DNA of 64,000 nucleotides, taken from positions 4,154,001 to 4,218,000 of the forward strand of contig NZ_JBBOCA010000001.1 in NCBI RefSeq assembly GCF_038002225.1, read 5' to 3'. Position 1 is the first letter of the stretch; every line of letters begins with the position of its first letter. The notes under the pieces are model-generated. The model was not told the DNA's origin and did no database searches. It saw only the letters and a program-made list of their open reading frames with translations. Source of the stretch: Paenibacillus sp. FSL R7-0204. GTDB taxonomy: Bacteria; Bacillota; Bacilli; Paenibacillales; Paenibacillaceae. The position numbers and the translations under genes were made by a program. Shown here piece by piece: positions 1-7,601 of the stretch.

Positions 1-936
1 CGGATAGTTGTAGAACGTCAGGAGTGTGGATAACTGTTCCTCCCAGGACCTCATTTCCTTCGGATACAGCTTGTTCCACTTCGCTTTGACCGTATCAAAG
101 TTAGCCCGGGCTACCACTTCATCCGGTGCTGTATATACGGTTTTCAACGCCTCCATGACATCGGTTTTGTGCTCCACCCGAATTTTATGAAACGTGGCCC
201 GCACTTTGTGCACTACGCAATGCTGTACATCCGCCTGAGGATAGGTCTCTTTAAACGCCGCATCCAGTCCCGGTAGCCCGTCAAACACACCCAGCAGGAC
301 TTCCTGCGCTCCGCGGTCGTACAGGTCTTTGAGTACCTCCCGCCAGCCATTCGAACTCTCTTGGCCACCCACGTAGAACCCGAGAATTTGACGCTGTCCC
401 TCCTCGTCAATTCCCATCGCAAAGTAGACCACTTCACCACGAACCGTGCCCCGTTTCAGCTTCACGTACAGCCCATCTAAATAGATCACAGAATACCGTT
501 TGCTCAGTGGCCGCTTTTGCCACTGGTGGATATCGTCCAGCACTGTAGCCGTAATATTGCTGACCGTGGTTGGGGAGTAGTGGCTACCAAACATACTTTC
601 AATGAACCGGGCCACATCCCGCGTACCCATGCCCGATTTATACATTTGGATGACGGCCTCTTCTAACCATCCGTCCCGCCGCTGGTACGGCTCAAACAAC
701 TGCGTCTGGAAAAGGCTTTGGCGGTCCCGGGGCACCTGAAGATCCTCGATATGGCCATATTTCGTGTGTAAGTCTCGCGTATAGTAGCCATTGCGACTAT
801 TGCTGGCGCCGGCTTCTTCACTCTCCATAAACCCCTGGATTTCGGCGCGCAACAGGCGTTCCATGTTGTCTTTCACAAAATCTTTAACAAGTTTTTCAAA
901 TAGATTATTCAGCGAACTTTCGGGTAAAATATTCAT
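1..936 (-). CDS. IS256-family transposase, 3' end beyond window
   Basis: This is a DDE (mutator-type) transposase; 312 codons are visible and no stop is met before the window edge. The protein begins MNILPESSLNNLF. It contains YLDGLYVKLKRGTV, which holds the first catalytic Asp, then GVFDGLPGLDAAF with the second Asp, then the family motif VQHCVVHKVR. The last visible residues, WEEQLSTLLTFYNYP, are typical of the region shortly before the catalytic Glu. The ATG at 936 follows the purine-rich stretch AAGGAGGAACC. The visible part has no frameshift or stop, so the copy may be intact. The family assignment is from motifs and is secure; the exact IS name is unknown. Confidence 0.93.
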   Translation of the reverse strand, partial: MNILPESSLNNLFEKLVKDFVKDNMERLLRAEIQGFMESEEAGASNSRNGYYTRDLHTKYGHIEDLQVPRDRQSLFQTQLFEPYQRRDGWLEEAVIQMYKSGMGTRDVARFIESMFGSHYSPTTVSNITATVLDDIHQWQKRPLSKRYSVIYLDGLYVKLKRGTVRGEVVYFAMGIDEEGQRQILGFYVGGQESSNGWREVLKDLYDRGAQEVLLGVFDGLPGLDAAFKETYPQADVQHCVVHKVRATFHKIRVEHKTDVMEALKTVYTAPDEVVARANFDTVKAKWNKLYPKEMRSWEEQLSTLLTFYNYP

Positions 937-1040
937 TGGTAGGGTTCCTCCTTGGTGGTTTCGCAATCCCGAGGATACCCTACTTTTTTGGTGCCTGACT
1001 AGGCTCCAAATCTTGGTACACAACTTACTTTACGCCATCC
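1..1040 (-). mobile_element. IS256-family insertion sequence, right part only
   Basis: The transposase reading frame fills 1-936 and runs off the left edge. About 100 bp of non-coding sequence separate its start codon from the neighbouring methyltransferase gene, whose stop codon is at 1065. The terminal inverted repeat of this end should lie near 1010-1040, but the other end is outside the window, so the exact boundary and the target duplication cannot be set. The element sits immediately 3' of the yxjG-like gene and does not appear to break it. Confidence 0.75.
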
Positions 1041-1064
1041 GAATTCATCCCAATTCATCCAACG

Positions 1065-2180
1065 CTACACCCAAACCTCATTCGCCGTCTCAATCACCAG
1101 CCGCAGCTTATCCCACTGCTCTTCCTCCGTCAAAATATTGCCTTCCTCCGAAGAGGCGAAGCCGCATTGTGTGCTAAGACACAGTTTGTTGATGTCTACG
1201 TACTGTGCAGCTTCTTCGATACGCGCGATGAGTTGCTCCTTGCTCTCCAGGCCGCCGTGCTTGGTTGTCACCAGTCCCAGCACAACGAATTGGTCCTTAA
1301 TGAAGCGCAGTGGCTCGAAGTCGCCGGAGCGTTCATTGTCGTATTCGAGGAAGAACGCGTCCACGTTCGTATTCGAGAACAGCTCCTCGGCGACCGGCCC
1401 GTACCCTCCGGCAGCGAACCAGGTGGAGCGGAGATTGCCCCGGCATACATGCAGGGCAATAGTCATGTCCGCCGGGCGGCCGGCAATGCTCTCGTTGATC
1501 AGCCGGACGTAGTCTCGAGCAAGCTGATCCGGGTTAACGCCCCTGCTGCGCAGATGAGCACGATGTCTGCCGCTGCACAGCGTCCCCCAGGTCGTATCGT
1601 CCAGCTGCAGATAACGGCAACCGGCATCATAGAACGCCTGAATCGCCGTCCGGTACACCTGGATGATATCACCGTAGAGCGTTTCGGTATCCGAATACAC
1701 CTCGTTGCCATTGTAATCCTGCACGAAATGGAACAAAGAGGGTGAAGGAATCGTCATTTTGGCCAACGTCTCTCCGGCCATTTGCTGCAAGGTGCGGAAT
1801 TCTTCGACCATAGGATGGACTCCGAAGGCGATTTTACCGGTAATTCGGAAGCTCTCCGCCCGGTTCGTCTGCTCCTTGGAAGCACCGGGAGGGCCAAGCG
1901 TAATCTTGCCTGTACCTTCAATCCCCAGGAAGAAATCCAGATGCCACCAGGAGCGGCGGAATTCACCATCGGTCACAGCCTTCAGCCCGAGTGCCTTCTC
2001 CTGCTCCAGCAGTTTACGAATCTCCACATTCTCAATTTCCTGCAACTGTCCCGCGGTTAGCTCACCTTCCGCATGCAGGCTGCGCGCATTCTTGATCTCC
2101 TCTGTACGCAGGAAGCTCCCGACAATGTCGTAGCGGAAGGGCGGTGCGTTTCTTGTCGATCCGATCACTGGACTGCTCAT
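1065..2180 (-). CDS. B12-independent methionine synthase-like methyltransferase (YxjG/YxjH type)
   Basis: At 371 residues this matches the short, single-domain relatives of MetE (Bacillus YxjG/YxjH) and lacks the N-terminal half of full MetE. It is a cytosolic enzyme expected to move a methyl group to homocysteine or a related thiol. Visible features are DGEFRR at residues 71-76, an H-x-C pair in IALHVCRGN, and a later Cys in STQCGFAS; H, C and C match the zinc ligands of the MetE C-terminal domain. The start is preceded by AGGAGGG. The gene lies 15 bp downstream of the LysR gene on the same strand, so the two are probably one transcript and the regulator may control it. The methyl donor cannot be deduced from sequence. 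Confidence 0.88.
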   Translation of the reverse strand: MSSPVIGSTRNAPPFRYDIVGSFLRTEEIKNARSLHAEGELTAGQLQEIENVEIRKLLEQEKALGLKAVTDGEFRRSWWHLDFFLGIEGTGKITLGPPGASKEQTNRAESFRITGKIAFGVHPMVEEFRTLQQMAGETLAKMTIPSPSLFHFVQDYNGNEVYSDTETLYGDIIQVYRTAIQAFYDAGCRYLQLDDTTWGTLCSGRHRAHLRSRGVNPDQLARDYVRLINESIAGRPADMTIALHVCRGNLRSTWFAAGGYGPVAEELFSNTNVDAFFLEYDNERSGDFEPLRFIKDQFVVLGLVTTKHGGLESKEQLIARIEEAAQYVDINKLCLSTQCGFASSEEGNILTEEEQWDKLRLVIETANEVWV

Positions 2181-2195
2181 ACTTCCCTCCTGCTC

Positions 2196-3128
2196 TTATA
2201 GTAAGAAAGATTCAAGCTCAAAAACATTACCTGACACCAGATCATTCAGAATATCAATATATGTAGACATAATCTCACTCGGTTTGCGGTCCTTGTGGGC
2301 GATCCAGCCGACAGAGAACACTTCCTTGCTGTCAAAAGGAATCGTAATCAGCCCCGCATCATCCAGCTCAGAGGCCATAATCCCAGTCCCTACGGTATAC
2401 GAATCACTGCCGAGCAGCAAATGAGTCAGCGTGGCCCGGTCGGTCACCTTAATATTCTTCTCAATCTGTGTGAAGCTAAGCATCTCCTCTGAAAAATGCA
2501 GCGAATTGTTATCCCCCTGCTCAAAAGTAATGTAAGGATACGGATGAATGTCCTCCGCCGTGATCCACTCTTTTGCAGCCAATACATGCCCTGCCCGCAC
2601 ATAGACATGCGGATTCGTATTGAACAGCGGAGTGAACTTCAGGTTCCCGTCACTGAACAGCTTGTTCATGATCTTGTAATTGCTCTCGTTGATATACAGA
2701 ATCCCAATGTCGCTGCGCAGGGTACGCACATCCTCGATGATCTCATAGGTCTGCTTCTCTCTCAGGCTGAAATTGTATTCCTGCACCTTGCTCTCCTTCA
2801 TCAGCTTCACAAAAGCATCCGTAACAAACGCATAATGCTGTGTAGATACCGAGAAATAGATCGGGCTGCGCTTTTTGCCGGTATAGCGGTTCTCCATGAA
2901 TTCGGTCTGCTCAATAATCTGCCGGGCATAGCCCAGGAATTCCATGCCTTCGGCCGAGATGCTGATCCCCCGGTTATTCCGTTCAAAAATCGTGATGCCA
3001 AGCTCGTTCTCCAGCTCCTTGATAGCATTCGAGAGGCTGGGCTGCGACACAAATAGCCGTTTGGCCGCTTCATTCATAGAGCCGCTGTTCGCAATCTCAA
3101 TCGCGTAGCGGAGCTGCTGCAAAGTCAA
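2196..3128 (-). CDS. LysR-family transcriptional regulator
   Basis: DNA-binding regulator with the N-terminal helix-turn-helix signature (LTLQQLRYAIEIANSGS, then AAKRLFVSQPSLSNAIKELE) followed by an effector-binding region. The preferred start is the TTG at 3128, because an AGAGGGGGAAAAGG ribosome-binding site lies just upstream and the LysR fold begins at once. An ATG 15 codons further upstream (3173) has no such support and would add an untypical leader. That gives 310 residues, a normal LysR length. It precedes the YxjG-like methyltransferase in the same direction, which suggests control of sulfur amino acid or methyl metabolism. The inducer is unknown. Confidence 0.9.
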   Translation of the reverse strand: MTLQQLRYAIEIANSGSMNEAAKRLFVSQPSLSNAIKELENELGITIFERNNRGISISAEGMEFLGYARQIIEQTEFMENRYTGKKRSPIYFSVSTQHYAFVTDAFVKLMKESKVQEYNFSLREKQTYEIIEDVRTLRSDIGILYINESNYKIMNKLFSDGNLKFTPLFNTNPHVYVRAGHVLAAKEWITAEDIHPYPYITFEQGDNNSLHFSEEMLSFTQIEKNIKVTDRATLTHLLLGSDSYTVGTGIMASELDDAGLITIPFDSKEVFSVGWIAHKDRKPSEIMSTYIDILNDLVSGNVFELESFLL

Positions 3129-3254
3129 ACCTTTTCCCCCTCTGATCAAGGACTTCACCAACAGGTTCAGCAAAATAAGAATTTACTTGTTATCCTAGCA
3201 CACCTGCCGCGTCTGATCTACTATAGATTATTGAAGCAGGCGGCCTAGCGGATG

Positions 3255-4394
3255 TTACTGGCTGCGCTTCTTGCCTGCGTCGATTTTGGCCGGGTCCAGC
3301 CCTTCCCAGATATTCTTGATCTTCGCGTTCTCAGGGTCATCGAATACCAGGAATGCCGTTGGCAAATAACGCTCCCCATACTGCGAAGAGGGCTTGTTGA
3401 CAATCTCATTGTCTTTCACCAGCACTGTCGAAGATCCCCCGTCCAGATTGGCCGCGATGACCGCTCCATGCTTCAGCATAATCTGCTGCACATCATACAG
3501 GTTCGCCCCGATGCTGTAGCCCGGCTGCCGCCCGTCAATGACTACGAAGATGAGCGCACCGTCTGCCCGTTGGCCCATAGCGGTTCTTGGCGCGATGCCC
3601 CAGCCTTCGGCGGCATTCTTAATCTGACCTTTACCGTTCACAATAATCCGCGGCTGAAAAGTCACCGCCTCCTGCACTCCCATTTTGCTGAGCTGATCCA
3701 GAGTGTAGTTACCGGCGACCATTTTGCCTTCTTTATCGATGCCGACAATCTGCGTGGATTTCTTGCCGCCCAGTCCATTGTAGAATAGCTTTCCTTGCGA
3801 AATCACCAGCCCGATCGGCTTGAAGCCATTGCCCTTCCAGTTCGGATCGGCGAAGCCGCCGCCGTTCACCCCGGCGATAGCCCCCGTCCGTGCCACCATG
3901 CTGGATACCTTCTCCCCGGAGCCGATTTTGCCCGGCACACCCAGCCGCACCTTTTTGGGGTCGTTCACAATCATGACATAGCCGCTGTAGCCGCTGCCCG
4001 TGACTTCTTCAATCTGGACGAGCGGTGTATGTTCAGCTTCCTTTACAGGCTCAGGCTTGATCTCATGGGTATCAACCTCGTCGCCCATCTCCTCGAAGCG
4101 CTTGGTATAATCGCTGACGCGGTGCTTCAGTTCCTCTTCGCCGATAATATATTTGGCCCAGTGCCGGTGTTGAGTCGTAATCAGCGTATCTGCGATCAGG
4201 AAGCGCGTATTCTTGGCCGACGGTGCGAAATAGAGCCAGCCTCCGGCTGCTATAATCAGAATGAAACAGACCATGAACACCCTGAAGAGTGTGCGGAAGA
4301 AACCTCTTTTCTTGCGCTTGCGCGCCGGCTTCTTCTTCTTGCGGACAGTTGAACGTTGTGGTAAAGAGCTCACTTCTGAAATCCTCCCTAACAT
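3255..4394 (-). CDS. Phosphodiester glycosidase family protein (NAGPA/DUF2233), membrane anchored
   Basis: 379 residues. A Lys/Arg-rich cytoplasmic start (KKKKPARKRKKR) is followed by one membrane segment at about residues 37-56, so the catalytic part faces outside. The C-terminal half has the NAGPA-type landmarks IAGVNGGGFADP, APRTAMGQRADGALIFVVIDGRQ and AANLDGGSSTVLV, seen in exopolysaccharide-linked phosphodiester glycosidases. The family removes sugars linked through a phosphodiester, and in bacteria it is often tied to cell-surface polymers. The gene stands alone between the LysR gene and a MITE-like repeat, and the true substrate is unknown. Confidence 0.85.
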   Translation of the reverse strand: MLGRISEVSSLPQRSTVRKKKKPARKRKKRGFFRTLFRVFMVCFILIIAAGGWLYFAPSAKNTRFLIADTLITTQHRHWAKYIIGEEELKHRVSDYTKRFEEMGDEVDTHEIKPEPVKEAEHTPLVQIEEVTGSGYSGYVMIVNDPKKVRLGVPGKIGSGEKVSSMVARTGAIAGVNGGGFADPNWKGNGFKPIGLVISQGKLFYNGLGGKKSTQIVGIDKEGKMVAGNYTLDQLSKMGVQEAVTFQPRIIVNGKGQIKNAAEGWGIAPRTAMGQRADGALIFVVIDGRQPGYSIGANLYDVQQIMLKHGAVIAANLDGGSSTVLVKDNEIVNKPSSQYGERYLPTAFLVFDDPENAKIKNIWEGLDPAKIDAGKKRSQ

Positions 4395-4492
4395 ACTGAT
4401 AATGGTTAAGTCTACAAACTCACAACTTCCATGATAGACGAAATCTCTGATTTAAAAGTTTCAGTTTGTTTAACTCTGTCCAAAAACTGTAA

Positions 4493-4708
4493 ACTATATA
4501 TATTGAACTATGTTTTTATGTTTTGGATTAGCCGTGACTCCAGAGAAGTTTTGGACTTCCGGCCGCTGCCCTTCTACAGATTTCATGATTTTATACCGTT
4601 ATTAGCGGATGAAATCCGTAGACAGGCGGTCGCTACCGCTCCTCCAGTTCCAAAATTCCCCTCCGCCACTTTTCCTTCAACTTAAATTTTCAGTTCAATT
4701 TATATAGT
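4493..4708. repeat. MITE-like inverted-repeat element, copy 1
   Basis: This 216-bp non-coding element has 18-bp terminal inverted repeats: ACTATATATATTGAACTA at 4493-4510 matches the reverse complement of 4691-4708 at all but two positions. The flanks read TAA on both sides, a possible 3-bp target duplication. Both ends and part of the core recur at 38572-38707, and the core recurs in diverged form at 46155-46414. It fills most of the 388-bp gap between the glycosidase and the 2H phosphoesterase gene. No transposase is encoded, so mobility would have to be supplied in trans. Confidence 0.8.
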
Positions 4709-4782
4709 TAAGTTACGACTAAATTATGGTAGATTAAAGTTATATCCTAAGCATAAGGATACAAAGGAAAAGAGGAGCTTGA

Positions 4783-5316
4783 ATGCAGTATTTCATAGGC
4801 ATTGTGCCGCCACAGAAATTTACCGTAAAAATGATCCAGTTTCAGAACCGCTGGCCCAATAACCGCTTGCAAGAGGTAGTTGAGCCTCATATCACTGTGA
4901 AAGCTCAGGGCGGATTATATCCGGACTTGGAGTGGTTGCAGCATGTGAAGAAGGTGTGTTCCTCATATCCGCCGTTTGAGTTATCTTTGTCTGCTCCGAT
5001 ATGTATAGGTGATTCCGTCATAGGTTTAGGTGTTCGTTCGCAGCATTTATCAGAATTACATATTAGACTTGTAAGGGCCGTTTCCCCGTCACCAGAGCTT
5101 ATCGCCCGTTATTTTGAGCTGGATAGCTACCTCCCTCATCTAACATTGGGGCAGACCAGATGGGGTTTGAACGGCGCTGAATTAACAGAGATGAAAGCGC
5201 TCGCAAGAACAGAATTAACACCATTTCCTATCTGGACAGTAACGCATCTGCGGGTGTATACAGAAATTCAGCCTGATAAGTATGTGCTGTATGAGGATAT
5301 CGCTCTTCTTGGTTAG
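4783..5316 (+). CDS. 2'-5' RNA ligase / 2H phosphoesterase family protein
   Basis: 177 residues with the two H-x-T/S-x motifs that define 2H phosphoesterases: HITV at residues 36-39 and HLTL at 119-122. These two His residues normally form the active site that cleaves or joins 2'-5' or cyclic phosphodiesters. The start ATG follows GAAAAGAGGAGCTTGA. The next gene, an adenosine deaminase-like enzyme, begins 34 bp downstream in the same direction, so the two are probably co-transcribed and may both act on nucleotides. The physiological substrate is not predictable from sequence. Confidence 0.85.
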   Translation: MQYFIGIVPPQKFTVKMIQFQNRWPNNRLQEVVEPHITVKAQGGLYPDLEWLQHVKKVCSSYPPFELSLSAPICIGDSVIGLGVRSQHLSELHIRLVRAVSPSPELIARYFELDSYLPHLTLGQTRWGLNGAELTEMKALARTELTPFPIWTVTHLRVYTEIQPDKYVLYEDIALLG

Positions 5317-5350
5317 AATCTTAATGCCTGAAACATAGGAGGACACCAGC

Positions 5351-6292
5351 ATGAAACAGCAATTCATCACAGCCTTGGAGCAGAACAATCGGGAGTTGAT
5401 ACGGCAAATACCCAAAGGCGATCTGCACAACCATATCACCCGGGGAGGCAACAAACGTTACATCACAGCTTGGTGCGATACGGCTATACCGGAATGTCCA
5501 ACATTTAAGGATCTTGGGGAGATGAACTTGTGGAATGCCCGCTATATCAAGCCTTTGCTGACCGGACGAATCGGGTATGAGAAGCGGATTGAGGCTGCTT
5601 TTGTCCAAGCGAAGACCGACGGTGTTCAATTGCTGCATATGAGTGTGACGATGGGAGAAGAAGAGTGGTTTGACGGCTCTATAGCAACACTGATCCATAC
5701 CATTCAGGGCATCCACCAGCGGGTTGCGCCGCAGATTCTTTTTGTGCCGGAGCTTGCCTTTCTTACTCATACACCAATCCAAGAAACCATTGAGAGGCTC
5801 GAACAATATCTGGAGTATAACTACTTTAGATCGCTCGATATTTTTGGCGATGAGTCTGCTGTTCCGGGGTTTAAGCAGGTGTTCCGCATGGCGAAGCAAC
5901 AAGGACTAATTCTCAAAGCACATGTTGGGGAGTTTGGTACATCTGATCTGGTAAAACAAGCGGTGGAGGAACTGGAGCTGGATCAGGTTCAGCATGGCAT
6001 TGCAGCCGCACAATCTCCAGAGACGATGAAGTGGCTTGCCGACCATCATATCCAGCTTAACATCTGCCCCACCAGCAATATTCTGCTCTCCCGGGTGGCT
6101 GATTATGGGTCACATCCCATCCGCAAGCTCTATGATTATGGCGTCACAGTCACGGTGAATACGGATGATATGATTATTTTTGACCAGAGTGTATCGGACG
6201 AGTTCGTTAATCTGTACCGGGCCGGATTGTTCAGTGTGGAGGAGTTGAATACAATCAGGGAGAATGCGCTGACAGAGGCAAACCGGAGATAA
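5351..6292 (+). CDS. Adenosine deaminase-like amidohydrolase
   Basis: 313 residues. The metal and catalytic motifs of the adenosine/AMP deaminase superfamily appear in order: PKGDLHNH with His26 and His28, KAHVGEFG, VQHGIAAA, CPTSN and NTDDM. These predict a zinc-dependent hydrolytic deaminase of a purine nucleoside or related base. The start follows TAGGAGGACACCAGC. The first motif reads DLHNHITRGG rather than the classic ELHVHLEG, so the enzyme may not be a true adenosine deaminase. It follows the 2H phosphoesterase and is probably in the same operon. Confidence 0.85.
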   Translation: MKQQFITALEQNNRELIRQIPKGDLHNHITRGGNKRYITAWCDTAIPECPTFKDLGEMNLWNARYIKPLLTGRIGYEKRIEAAFVQAKTDGVQLLHMSVTMGEEEWFDGSIATLIHTIQGIHQRVAPQILFVPELAFLTHTPIQETIERLEQYLEYNYFRSLDIFGDESAVPGFKQVFRMAKQQGLILKAHVGEFGTSDLVKQAVEELELDQVQHGIAAAQSPETMKWLADHHIQLNICPTSNILLSRVADYGSHPIRKLYDYGVTVTVNTDDMIIFDQSVSDEFVNLYRAGLFSVEELNTIRENALTEANRR

Positions 6293-6374
6293 AGACAGCT
6301 GCTTGCATTCCTATACGTAACGCCACTATTCTATAAGTGAAGTCATACTAAATCGTAATATAAGGAGGTTTATA

Positions 6375-6914
6375 ATGAACGCTTTTCTAACTGAATTTGA
6401 ACAACGGATTCGCGAGGGCTTTGTGGCTGACCTTGAAGCTATTTTAGAGGAAGTAGCACATGAGAAGGTATATGTCTGTGCAGTCGGTACAGATAGCGAC
6501 TTTGTCACTCTGTTCCTTGCGGTCAATACAGAGCAATCCCTTGCCAGACATATTGCCGATATGACAAGTGAAGGCTTATGTGATGATGCTGAAACAGAGC
6601 TTTATTACAAATGGGGAATTTCCGAATTTCAATATGGTGAGCATTCGCATTTCAATCATATCAGCCGTTTTTTATATGCTGAGGATAATGTATACCAATA
6701 TAAAGATGAAATGGTCAAAATCATTGCTAAGGTTGTTAATGAAACCAAGGACGATTTATTCACAAAATATAATCAAACCAAAGAGGACATTACCTTCTTT
6801 GTATCCATGACCGACGATGAGCTGGCTGAGGAATTAGAAAATGAATCGGTGTCGCTTATGACAAATCCTGAATTAGTTTCTGAATTTTTGTCACGCTATG
6901 ATGCTGAAATCTAA
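6375..6914 (+). CDS. DUF4303-like cytosolic protein of unknown function
   Basis: 179 residues, acidic, with no signal peptide or membrane segment. The segment VYVCAVGTDSDFVTLFLAVNTEQSL followed by YYKWGISEFQYGE resembles the DUF4303 family; this is recalled from memory and not searched. An excellent AAGGAGG site lies just before the ATG. Local base composition is more AT-rich than its neighbours. Members of this family occur near toxin-immunity loci, but nothing around this gene supports such a role here. It ends in a convergent arrangement with the acetyltransferase at 6984. Confidence 0.6.
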   Translation: MNAFLTEFEQRIREGFVADLEAILEEVAHEKVYVCAVGTDSDFVTLFLAVNTEQSLARHIADMTSEGLCDDAETELYYKWGISEFQYGEHSHFNHISRFLYAEDNVYQYKDEMVKIIAKVVNETKDDLFTKYNQTKEDITFFVSMTDDELAEELENESVSLMTNPELVSEFLSRYDAEI

Positions 6915-6923
6915 AGAAACCTA

Positions 6924-6964
6924 ATAGCGGCAGCCCGGACATTAATATCCCTGACTGCCGCTAT
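6924..6964. terminator. Hairpin between convergent genes
   Basis: ATAGCGGCAG at 6924-6933 pairs perfectly with CTGCCGCTAT at 6955-6964 across a 21-nt loop. It lies between the convergent ends of the DUF4303-like and acetyltransferase genes. Neither side has a clear T run, so termination would be weak or factor-assisted. Confidence 0.45.
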
Positions 6965-6983
6965 AGTAATGGTAATTCGTGCT

Positions 6984-7505
6984 CTACCTTGATTTTGTCA
7001 AGTATAGAGTAAGCTCATCATCCACCCGCACCTGACTTCCAGGAACAGCGGGCAGGTTGTCATACATGAGTCCCCGGCCATCCGGAATGTAGCCGCGTTT
7101 GGTGTACAGCCTTTGGGCCGTACCGTAGCTGGCATACAGTCCAAACCCAATGCCAATCGTATCGAATGTAGCGAACACTTCTGCTTCGAGAGCTTCCATC
7201 AGCACATTCCCTATGCCGCGTTTTCGTAAGGTAGAGATCACATCGAGATTCTGAATCTCTGGAATATGATTCTCTGCAAAATAAGGATAGTGTGAGGTAT
7301 ACACGATATGTCCCCAGCCTGCAAACTCATTCTCATGGAAGGCTAATAGCGTAAGCCGATTATTCTCAACGTTCTCCTGCCAACAATGTGCAATATACTC
7401 TACGGGTTTGCTGACATCATGCGGGGCCAGCCCCTCATGTATTAATGTAATGTCCTCGGACTTCATCCGGCGGACAAGTGTAGATTTACTCATCAGATCA
7501 TTCAT
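6984..7505 (-). CDS. GNAT-family N-acetyltransferase
   Basis: About 173 residues with a GNAT fold pattern. The acetyl-CoA loop is visible as LRKRGIGNVLMEALE, near residue 100, and is followed by GFGLYASYGTAQRLYTKRGYIP, typical of the last strands. The ATG at 7547 is unlikely to be used because it lies in the loop of a terminator hairpin serving the upstream gene. The ATG at 7505 follows GGAAAGGA directly and the ATG at 7493 is also possible. The acceptor substrate is unknown. Confidence 0.85.
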   Translation of the reverse strand: MNDLMSKSTLVRRMKSEDITLIHEGLAPHDVSKPVEYIAHCWQENVENNRLTLLAFHENEFAGWGHIVYTSHYPYFAENHIPEIQNLDVISTLRKRGIGNVLMEALEAEVFATFDTIGIGFGLYASYGTAQRLYTKRGYIPDGRGLMYDNLPAVPGSQVRVDDELTLYLTKSR

Positions 7506-7531
7506 TCCTTTCCAGTTGGACTGTGCTTTTG

Positions 7532-7560
7532 AAAAAAAGCCGTGCATCCCTGCACGGCTT
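7532..7560 (-). terminator. Rho-independent terminator after the TPM gene
   Basis: On the minus strand a 10-bp stem (AAGCCGTGCA / TGCACGGCTT, 7537-7560) with a 4-nt loop is followed by a run of seven T. It lies 42 bp downstream of the TPM-domain gene and immediately upstream of the acetyltransferase, so it separates the two transcripts. Confidence 0.9.
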
Positions 7561-7601
7561 CACGCTAACTCTAGCACAGCTTAGCGGCTGAGCGACCCGG
7601 A

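Noticed and set aside
4431..4685. 84-residue ORF spanning the MITE copy 1
   Set aside because: It is not conserved in the other copies, and the element is better explained by its inverted ends.
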